From Clostridia bacterium (GTDB lineage: Bacteria; Bacillota; Clostridia; TANB77; CAG-508): DNA of 18,383 nt. Position 1 is the stretch's first letter; each line of letters starts with the position of its first letter. The DNA is taken from assembly GCA_900768805.1 (NCBI GenBank), contig CAAGEF010000195.1, forward strand, positions 1 to 18,383, written 5' to 3'. Shown here in pieces: positions 1 through 7,900 of the stretch. The translations under genes and the position numbers were made by a program. The notes under the pieces are model-generated. The model saw nothing but the letters and a program-made list of their open reading frames with translations. It was not told where the DNA came from and searched no databases.

Positions 1-2
1 AT

Positions 3-3000
3 GGAGTTTATTATACACCAACTGATTCGAATATAAGAAAAGCATGTAAAGTTGCTTATTTAGGTTGGTATAAAAATAATGGAGGTTATACAGTAGATGG
101 CGGTATTTTAGCAAGTGATATGAAATGGGTAAAATGGGACTATGTATTTACTCAACAATATATATGGGAAATACTTGGACAAAGTAATGCAACATTTATT
201 AATGCAGATGAACAACAAGGATATGTAGATTTTAAGAATAGAATAAATAGTGAAATTGCTAGAATTGAAACCAGACCTAGTTTTAATGGAACAACAATTA
301 CAATTCAAGCTGGAGAAAACAAAACTATAAACGATTCTAATGGAGTTCTAGCTGAATATGGAACAATAGACAATACAAAAGATGGAATAAGATTTGTTCA
401 TCAAAATGGAAGTAATTCTATAACTATTTATGTAGATGAGAATACTAATTTAGAAAATTACAGAATATCAGATAGCACATTTAGAGAATGGGGAATGATA
501 AAGAATGGGACTGAAGATAATGATACAATGGTGTATTTTGAATTTGCATCAGGAGTTCAAAATCAATTATATTGTATGAGCTATAATGATCCAGTAACAT
601 TAAATTTCTCTTTAGAAATTGAAACTTTTGGTAAAGTAGAATTACAAAAGTTAAATACAAATGGAGATTTAGTAAATGGAGCAGTTTTCAATGTAAGAGG
701 ACCAAATGATTATAACAAAGATGTTACTGTTACTAACGGAAAAATAACTATTGAAAAACTAAAAAAAGGAACATATACAATCGTAGAAAAATCTGTTCCT
801 TATGGGTATTTATTAGATACAAAATCTTATGATGTAGAAGTTAAAGTAAATCAAACCGCAACTCAAGCAATAGTAAATGAAGAACCAACAGGAGAAATTA
901 AAGTATATAAAACAGATGCTTATAATAACAAACTAAAAGGAGCAGAAATTTCTCTTTATGCTAAAGAAGATATAAAAAATGTAGCTGGAACAATTACATG
1001 GTATAAAAAAGGCAATTTAGTAGCAAAAGCTACAACCAATGAACAAGGAATGGTTACTTTTACTAATTTGCATTTAGGACACTACTATGTAAAAGAAACT
1101 AATGCTCCAGAAGGTTATCTATTAAATGCAGAAGAATTTGATGCAAACCTTAAATATAAAGATGGAACAACAAAAGTAATTTATTTAGATGTAAATAATG
1201 TTATAGATGAAGAACCAACAGGAACAATAACAATTATAAAAAAGGATTCTGAAACTGGTTCTGTAACACAGGGAGATGCAATATTTACAGGTGCAGTATA
1301 TAAGGTTTATGCAAAAGAAGATATTTATAATAAAGCAAAAACTAAAAAATTCTATTCAGCTGGAGATTTAGTAGCAACTAGAACAATGGATGAAAAAGGT
1401 ACAACGGAAGATGTTACAAATTTACCATTAGGAAAATATATAGTTAAAGAAGAAACAGCATCTTTGGGTTATATGCTAGATACAAAAGAATATGAGGTTA
1501 ATTTAGTATATAAAGACCAATATACAAAGGTTATTTCTAATACTACAACAAGTTTAGAAAATGTTAAGAAAATGGGAGTTCATATTTTCAAATCTGGTAT
1601 AAAAGAAAATTCTGGAGAAACACCAGGATTAGAGGGTGCAGAATTTACTATAAAATTAAATTCAGCAGTAGAAAGAGCTTATGCACAAGGCTATACTTAT
1701 GCAGAGGTTTGGAATGGAATAAATGAAGATGGTAACAAAGTAAATGTTGATAGCAAAAGAGTTGCAGAAGCTCAAGTAATTGCACCAACTTATGAGATAA
1801 TAAAGACAGATAGTGATGGTAATGCTTACACACAGAATAATCTACCTTATGGAAAATATATAGTTAAAGAAACTAGAACACCAACAGATTATGAAACAGC
1901 AGCTGATTTTACATTTTCTATTACTAATGATGAATCAGAGATTAAGGAAATAGCAAAGAAAACAAAACATTTAGTAGTAAATAATGAGCAATTAGAAACA
2001 TATATAAAACTAATTAAGAAAGATCTTAAAACTGGAAAACCTGTAACATTAAATTCTACAACATTTGAAATTAAGGCTACAAAAGATATATATGACAGAG
2101 CTACTAAAAAAATATTATTCAAAAAAGGAGAAACTATTTCTCAAAAAGTGGGAAATACAACATATACATCTTTTACTACTAATGCAGATAATATCGTAGT
2201 TCCAGATAACTCATATAATAGTAAAAATGATAATAAAGCAGAGGTTACTACACCTTTAAAATTACCAGTAGGTAGCTATGAAATAACAGAAATAAAAGTT
2301 CCAGATGGCTTTTTACAATTAGATGAGGCTGTTAAGTTTGAGATTAAAAATGTAAAAGATTATGATATAGACCAAGATGGAGATTATATCAAAGAGGTAA
2401 TTGTTAAAAATGAACAGCCAACAGGAACGATAAATTTAGATAAGAATATTGCGTTAAGAGAAGATGCAGATACTTCACTTATTGATACATCAGACTTATC
2501 TGGTATTAAATTCAAACTATTAGCAAAAGAAAATATTTTAGATATGGCAGATGGTAGTATAATTTACAAAAAAGGACAAGAGATTAAAGAATATAATCTT
2601 TCTAAAGATGGAAAATTAACAATTACAAATCTTCCAATGGGAATATATGAAATTATAGAAACAAAAACTTTAGATGGGCTTGTATTAAATTCAACAAAAT
2701 ATGAAGTTAAATTCGAGCAAAAAGATTTAACAACAAAAGTTTATACTGAAAAATTAGATATATCAAATGATACAACAATGGTAGAATTCTCTAAAACAGA
2801 TGTTACTGGAGATAAAGAATTACCAGGAGCAAAACTTTCTGTATTAGATAGCGAAAATAATGTTATAGATACATGGACATCTACTGACAAAACTCATAAA
2901 ATTGAGGGACTAACAATAAGAAAAGAATACACACTAAAAGAAGAAATCGCACCAGAAGGTTATGTAATAGCGACAAGTATAAAATTCACGATAGATGATA

Positions 3001-4253
3001 CAAATGAGATTCAAAAAGTAAATATGAAAGATAAAATTGTTTCAATGTCTAAAACAGATATTGGAGGAAAAGAAGTAGAGGGTGCTAAAATCCAAATTAT
3101 AGATAAAGATGGAAATATCGTAGATGAGTGGATCTCTACAAAAGAAGAACATAAGATTAAAAATTTAATTGAAAATGAAACTTATACTTTACATGAAGAA
3201 ACAGCTCCTAATGGCTTTGTAAAAGCTACAAATGTTACATTTAAAGTAACAGATGAGAAAAAAGACCAACACATAGAACTAATCAATAAAGTAGTAGAAA
3301 TTACAAAAGAAGATATTTCTGGAAAAGAGATACCAGGAGCAAAACTACAAGTATTAGATTTAGATAATAATGTGATAGATGAGTGGATTTCAGAGGAAAA
3401 AGCTCATAAAGTTACAGGACTAGAAGAAAATAAGACATACAAATTACATGAAGAATTAGCAGTAGGAAACTATGTTAAAGCATCTGACATAGAGTTTAAA
3501 GTAACAAGCGATAGTAAAGAAACTCAAAAAATTGTTATGATAGATAAGTTAGTAGAAATTACTAAAACAGATATAACAAATGGAAATGAATTAGAGGGTG
3601 CAGAGCTAGAAGTAACTGATGAAGCTGGAAATATAATAGACCAATGGACATCTACAACAGAGGCACATCAAGTAAAAGGTTTAGAGGAAGGTAAAACATA
3701 TATTTTAAGAGAAACAACAGCACCTTATGGCTATGAAATAACAGAAGAAATAAAATTCGTTGTTACGACAGATAAAACCACCCAAAAAATCGAAATGAAA
3801 GATATGCCAATACTTAAAAATGTAAAGGTTATAAAAGTAGATTCAGAAACAAAGGAAGTCATCAAAGATAAATTTACTTTTGCAATTTACGAAGATCCAG
3901 AATGTACAAAACTAATTAAAGAGGTAAAATCTAATAAAGAAGATGGAACAGCTTTATTTGAAGAATTGAGATATGGAACATACTATATTAAAGAAATAAA
4001 AGCTCCAACAGACTATGAACTATCTGACAGAGTTGTAAAGGTTGAAATAAATGACAAAGGAATATTTGTAGATGATGAACAAGTAGAAGAAAAAGATAGC
4101 ACAATAGAATTTACTTTTGAAAATAAGAAAATAGAAGTTCCTAAAACAGGAGATGAAAGCAAAATAAAATTATTTGCTGGAGCAGTCATATTATCTTTAT
4201 TAGGAATTGCTTATATAATTATTCGTAACCACAATAAGAATAAACAAAATTAG
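3..4253 (+). CDS. Cell-wall-anchored thioester/Cna-B repeat adhesin, 5' end outside the window
   Basis: Large surface adhesin; 1416 residues are visible and the reading frame is open to the left edge, so the ATG at 120 is internal. Codons from 3 to about 240 look like the C-terminal half of a thioester domain: a YLGW segment, then FTQQYIW, whose first Gln (codon 153-155) fits the thioester-forming Gln. The partner Cys would lie upstream of the window. A beta-rich linker follows to about 620, then eleven Cna-B/SpaA-like domains, most with a first-strand Lys, a YxxxE Glu and a final-strand Asn or Asp, the triad that forms intramolecular isopeptide bonds. The end carries a VPKTGDE sorting motif (codons about 4137-4157), a hydrophobic segment and a short N/K-rich tail, so a sortase should link it to peptidoglycan. 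Such adhesins are common on gut Clostridia conjugative elements. It appears monocistronic: a terminator follows directly. Family is secure; ligand is unknown. Confidence 0.9.
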   Translation, partial: GVYYTPTDSNIRKACKVAYLGWYKNNGGYTVDGGILASDMKWVKWDYVFTQQYIWEILGQSNATFINADEQQGYVDFKNRINSEIARIETRPSFNGTTITIQAGENKTINDSNGVLAEYGTIDNTKDGIRFVHQNGSNSITIYVDENTNLENYRISDSTFREWGMIKNGTEDNDTMVYFEFASGVQNQLYCMSYNDPVTLNFSLEIETFGKVELQKLNTNGDLVNGAVFNVRGPNDYNKDVTVTNGKITIEKLKKGTYTIVEKSVPYGYLLDTKSYDVEVKVNQTATQAIVNEEPTGEIKVYKTDAYNNKLKGAEISLYAKEDIKNVAGTITWYKKGNLVAKATTNEQGMVTFTNLHLGHYYVKETNAPEGYLLNAEEFDANLKYKDGTTKVIYLDVNNVIDEEPTGTITIIKKDSETGSVTQGDAIFTGAVYKVYAKEDIYNKAKTKKFYSAGDLVATRTMDEKGTTEDVTNLPLGKYIVKEETASLGYMLDTKEYEVNLVYKDQYTKVISNTTTSLENVKKMGVHIFKSGIKENSGETPGLEGAEFTIKLNSAVERAYAQGYTYAEVWNGINEDGNKVNVDSKRVAEAQVIAPTYEIIKTDSDGNAYTQNNLPYGKYIVKETRTPTDYETAADFTFSITNDESEIKEIAKKTKHLVVNNEQLETYIKLIKKDLKTGKPVTLNSTTFEIKATKDIYDRATKKILFKKGETISQKVGNTTYTSFTTNADNIVVPDNSYNSKNDNKAEVTTPLKLPVGSYEITEIKVPDGFLQLDEAVKFEIKNVKDYDIDQDGDYIKEVIVKNEQPTGTINLDKNIALREDADTSLIDTSDLSGIKFKLLAKENILDMADGSIIYKKGQEIKEYNLSKDGKLTITNLPMGIYEIIETKTLDGLVLNSTKYEVKFEQKDLTTKVYTEKLDISNDTTMVEFSKTDVTGDKELPGAKLSVLDSENNVIDTWTSTDKTHKIEGLTIRKEYTLKEEIAPEGYVIATSIKFTIDDTNEIQKVNMKDKIVSMSKTDIGGKEVEGAKIQIIDKDGNIVDEWISTKEEHKIKNLIENETYTLHEETAPNGFVKATNVTFKVTDEKKDQHIELINKVVEITKEDISGKEIPGAKLQVLDLDNNVIDEWISEEKAHKVTGLEENKTYKLHEELAVGNYVKASDIEFKVTSDSKETQKIVMIDKLVEITKTDITNGNELEGAELEVTDEAGNIIDQWTSTTEAHQVKGLEEGKTYILRETTAPYGYEITEEIKFVVTTDKTTQKIEMKDMPILKNVKVIKVDSETKEVIKDKFTFAIYEDPECTKLIKEVKSNKEDGTALFEELRYGTYYIKEIKAPTDYELSDRVVKVEINDKGIFVDDEQVEEKDSTIEFTFENKKIEVPKTGDESKIKLFAGAVILSLLGIAYIIIRNHNKNKQN
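2778..3809 (+). repeat. Four tandem Cna-B repeats of about 86 residues
   Basis: Units start at 2778, 3039, 3294 and 3552, giving periods of 261, 255 and 258 bp; the last ends at 3809. Each begins with a strand like VEITKTD, continues with GAK/GAE, then DxWxS, a [KQ][IV]xxL turn, a YxLxEE Glu and a closing strand. They resemble each other far more than the seven other, longer Cna-B domains in the same protein, so they probably arose by recent internal duplication. Such arrays can change copy number by recombination. Confidence 0.85.
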
Positions 4254-4258
4254 TTATT

Positions 4259-4307
4259 TAAGGGAGATTAGTATTAAATTATAAAACCAATCTCTCCTTT
4301 TCTTTTT
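4259..4307 (+). terminator. Intrinsic terminator after the adhesin gene
   Basis: AGGGAGATTAGT (from 4261) pairs imperfectly with ACCAATCTCTCCT around an A/T-rich loop, with one bulge and one mismatch. A T-rich run, TTTTCTTTTT, follows at 4298-4307. It lies six bases after the stop codon and ahead of a fresh promoter. Confidence 0.7.
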
Positions 4308-4313
4308 ACACAT

Positions 4314-4342
4314 AAGACAAAAATTAAATAATGTGGTATAAT
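4314..4342 (+). promoter_or_regulatory. Extended -10 promoter for the small-gene/helicase group
   Basis: The -35 box is AAGACA (4314-4319), the spacer is 17 bp, and the -10 is TATAAT (4337-4342) preceded by TG at 4334-4335, an extended -10. Transcription should begin near 4349. The ribosome binding site AGGAGAG is at 4361-4367, giving a leader of only about 25 bases. Confidence 0.65.
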
Positions 4343-4373
4343 CTTCTCAAATAGTAATTGAGGAGAGATTATT

Positions 4374-4661
4374 ATGTTTAAAAAGAAGAAAAAAATAGAG
4401 TTGAATAGTGAGGAATTAAGAACTATGCGTTATTCTTTAATGGATTTTAGAAATAATTTACTAAAACAAAATAAATATGCAGATCCAGTTAATGAAATAA
4501 TAGTTAAATTAAAGGACAGAATTAAAGTAGATAAATACGATTTAGGACTTATGATTAATAGTCTAAATGAAAGCAGAACTACAATGCTTAATGATAATAA
4601 AGATACAGAATCTGTAGATTATTTACTTTTAAAGTTAATTAAAATTCACGATACTCTATAA
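4374..4661 (+). CDS. Small charged protein of unknown function, 95 residues
   Basis: No family could be named. The protein begins with a lysine run (MFKKKKK), then ELNSEELRTMRYSLMDFRN, and looks mainly alpha-helical and charged, with no membrane segment or cysteine. Two helical halves of similar style may be present: one built around LRTMRYSLMDFRNNL and one around LGLMINSLNESRTTML, each followed by a run resembling DPVNEIIVKLK or ESVDYLLLKL. This suggests an internal duplication. The start is well supported: ATG with AGGAGAG seven bases upstream and a promoter just before it. An intrinsic terminator follows the stop codon, then the methylase/helicase gene group. From memory, similar short proteins occur on gut Clostridia conjugative elements, so a role in the element is an inference from position only. 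Confidence 0.75.
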   Translation: MFKKKKKIELNSEELRTMRYSLMDFRNNLLKQNKYADPVNEIIVKLKDRIKVDKYDLGLMINSLNESRTTMLNDNKDTESVDYLLLKLIKIHDTL

Positions 4662-4682
4662 TAAAGAATAATTATAAATTTT

Positions 4683-4715
4683 AAGTAAGTTAGATTAACA
4701 TCTAGCTTATTTTTT
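4683..4715 (+). terminator. Intrinsic terminator or leader attenuator before the helicase genes
   Basis: TAAGTTAGAT (4686-4695) pairs fully with ATCTAGCTTA (4700-4709), with one G-U pair and a TAAC loop, followed by T at 4710-4715. The next ribosome binding site starts 13 bases later, leaving no room for a promoter after the hairpin. Downstream genes must be read through it, or from a promoter such as the possible -10 TATAAT at 4657-4662. Confidence 0.8.
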
Positions 4716-4739
4716 ATGCTTGAAAACAGGAGGTGTGAG

Positions 4740-4967
4740 ATGCCAAGAAAAAAAGAAAATCCAAGAATAGAAACTTTTAATAAATTAATAAAAGCTGGAA
4801 AATCAAGCGAAAAAGATATACTTAATTTGAAAATAGAAGATTTAAAAACTATAACAGAAGATAAAGATATTCAAAATATTATTATTTTACGAGAATGTAT
4901 TAAAAATCATAATACAATTGAATATTTTAATTACACACAGACTAAACAAGGAGAGGAGGAAACTTAA
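4740..4967 (+). CDS. Small charged protein of unknown function, 75 residues, coupled to the helicase gene
   Basis: Not recognised. The protein begins MPRKKENPRIETFNKL and has a basic N-terminus, a predicted helical middle (KDILNLKIEDLKTI) and an acidic tail ending GEEET. No membrane segment, cysteine or known motif is visible. An in-frame ATG exists at 4716, but the ATG at 4740 is preferred because AGGAGG lies at 4728-4733, six bases upstream; the longer start would put that signal inside the gene and would fall against the T-run of the terminator. The stop codon overlaps the next start by one base (TAATG at 4965-4969), so translation is probably coupled to the large methylase/helicase gene. 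A role as a small accessory of that protein is inferred from position only. Confidence 0.7.
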   Translation: MPRKKENPRIETFNKLIKAGKSSEKDILNLKIEDLKTITEDKDIQNIIILRECIKNHNTIEYFNYTQTKQGEEET

Positions 4968-7900
4968 TGCCCAGTAAATATCAATTAGTTAATGAAATGG
5001 CAAATGATGCATTAAAAGAAATAACAAGTAGTTCTGAAAATTGGATTAAATTTCTGCAAACAGCAAGTAACAATTATAAATACTCTTTTAATGAACAAGT
5101 GCTTATTTATGCACAAAAACCAAATGCAACTGCTTGTGCTGATATAGAAACATGGAATAAAAGACTTAAAAGATGGGTAAATAAAGGTGCAAAGGGAATA
5201 GCTTTAATTTCTATTGAAAATGGTAGAAATATATTAAGACATGTATTTGATATTTCTGATACTCATAGTGGAATAAATCAAGAACTAAAACTATGGGAAG
5301 TTAGACCATCTTATGAAAATGGACTTATTGAAACATTAGAAAATAGTTTTGGTAATTTAGAGATAAAAGATAATCTAGCTGAAGCAATATATTCTAGTTC
5401 ATCTAATCTGGTAGAAGATAATTTTCAAGATTATTTAGTAGATTTAAAAGAAGTAGTAGAAAATAGTTCTTTGCAAGGATTAAATGATGAAGAATTAGAG
5501 TCATTTTTTAAAGGACTATTGGTAAATTCAATTTCATATATGACAATGAAAAGATGTGGAATTGAACCAATGGAACATTTTAATTTAAGTGATTTTGAAC
5601 TTATAAAACAATTTGATAGCAAAAGAGTTGTTTCAAGATTAGGTGCTGCAATTAGTGATATAGCAGAACAAGAGCTACGAGAAATATATTCTAGTGTAAG
5701 AAATTTTGAAAAATCTACAAATTATATAAATCGTACATTTGTAAATAATCAAAAAACGAATTATCATGTAAATGAAAATAAAAATAATGAAGGGAGAAAT
5801 GATTATGAAAGAGTTAACATACAAACAAATGGGAGATTATCAAATACCACAAGTAGCATTACCAAAAACGGAGAAAATGCCACAAGGGAGATTCTCAAGA
5901 ATGAGGGAGAAATACTTAAAGGAGAACAAAAAAGGACTATACGAGGAATTGATGCTAGATGGCAAAATGGAAGAACATTTAGGAGAAATAGAGGAAACAG
6001 CTCAAATCAGATTGAAACTACTAATCAAACAATTAGCAGAGAAAGCTCAAGTAAACGAAGAAATGAAGAGAGCAGATCAAATGGGTTGGGTACAAGCAAT
6101 GAACTCAATACGAAATCAAGCAGAAGAAATGATAATAACAGAGTTGATTTACAATTAAATCTATTTACAGATAGCTATATTCCACCAATAAAAAATTTAC
6201 CAAGTGTAGAAGAACAAATAAATAATATTCAAGCACAAGCAGAGGTAGAAAATACTTCTGCTTTTGAATTTACACAAAAAGTAATAGATGATGTTCTTTT
6301 AGAGGGTAGTCATTTTGCTGATGGAAAATTTAGAATTTATAGATTATTCCAAGAAAGTTATTTTACTGAAGATAACATTACTTTTCTAAAAAAAGAATAT
6401 GGCGAGGGTGGTGGAGGTGTAAGAAATTACGAAAATTTAGACGAATGGCATAATGCAAAAGGAATTAGACTAACATTCGGACTAAAAGAAAATGCACCAG
6501 AAACTTTGCTAACATGGAGTAAGGTTGAAAAAAGAATAAAAGAATTAGTTAATGCTGATATTTACCTTAATAGCAATGAAAAAGAAGAATATCAAAAATG
6601 GCTTAATGAGGAATATGAAAATCAAAAATGGATGTATGATGCAAGAATAAATCCAGATCAAAAACAAGTAGTTGTTGATGAAGAAAATCAAGATATTCAA
6701 AATATAGAAAAAAATTATAAGTTATCTAACGGCAATTATTTTCACTTACATACTAATGATGAGGGGTATTATTATGCGATTTATAATAACTTTGGAACAG
6801 AAATAGATGGTGGTTTACTAGAATATTCTGAAATAGATAATACTAAACAATCAGAACTAGATATAAGAAAAAGACTTGCAGATTTTACTGACATAGAGGA
6901 ATTAGCAAAAGAAAATTTAAGAGAAGTAAGTCAAGAATTTATTGATAATTTAGAGTCTGGAGTTATTGCAGAAGAAGTTGGAAATGCTGTTTTAGAAAAA
7001 GTAGAAAATGATGCTATAAATGTAGTAAATGAACTAAAAGAAAAAGATATTGAGCAAGCACAAAATGTATTAAATTTATTTAAAGCCAGAGAAGAAAATG
7101 GAAAGCCGCTTGATAGAGATGAATATTATAAAAAACAAGAAAAAATAAACTATCATATTGATAACAATTCTTTAGGAGAAGGAACACCAAAAGAAAAAGT
7201 TAGAAGAAATATAGATGCAATAAAACTACTTAAGAAACTAGAAGATGAAAACAGATTAGCAAACAAAGAAGAACAAGAAATTTTGTCAAAATATGTTGGT
7301 TGGGGTGGACTTCCAGATGTATTTGATGAAAATAAAACAAATTGGAGTGAAGAATATCACGAACTAAAAGAACTATTGACAGATAAAGAATATAGTTCTG
7401 CACGAGCATCTACACTAACTGCTTTTTATACACCACCAATAGTAATAAAAGCTATATATAAAACTTTGCAAAATATGGGACTAGAACAAGCAAATATTTT
7501 AGAACCAAGTTGTGGTACAGGAAACTTTTTAGGAATGTTGCCAGAAGAAATGCAAAATTCTAAATTATATGGTATTGAGCTAGATTCTATAAGTGGTAGA
7601 ATAGCAAAACAATTATATCAGAAAGCAGATATAAGAATAGAGGGGTATGAAAAAGCAGATTTACCAGATTCTTTTTTTGATGTAGCAATAGGAAATGTAC
7701 CTTTTGGAGATTTCAAAGTAAATGATAGCAGATATGCTAAAAACAATTTCTTAATACATGATTATTTCTTTGCTAAAACTTTAGATAAAGTTAGACCAAA
7801 TGGCGTAATTGCTTTTATAACATCTAAAGGAACAATGGACAAAGCAAGTCCAGAAGTTAGAAAGTATATAGCACAAAGAGCAGAGCTTTTAGGTGCAATT

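Noticed and set aside
120..122. ATG at 120 as the start of the adhesin gene
   Set aside because: The frame stays open and protein-like (YLGW, thioester-domain style) back to base 3, and no ribosome binding site precedes this ATG.
108..308. Minus-strand 66-residue frame at the left edge
   Set aside because: Opposite the adhesin coding frame, with no start signals and a Cys/Ile-rich composition typical of a shadow.
2778..3809. CRISPR-like or intergenic tandem repeat
   Set aside because: The units are protein-coding, in frame, about 258 bp long and diverged at DNA level; they are Cna-B domains.
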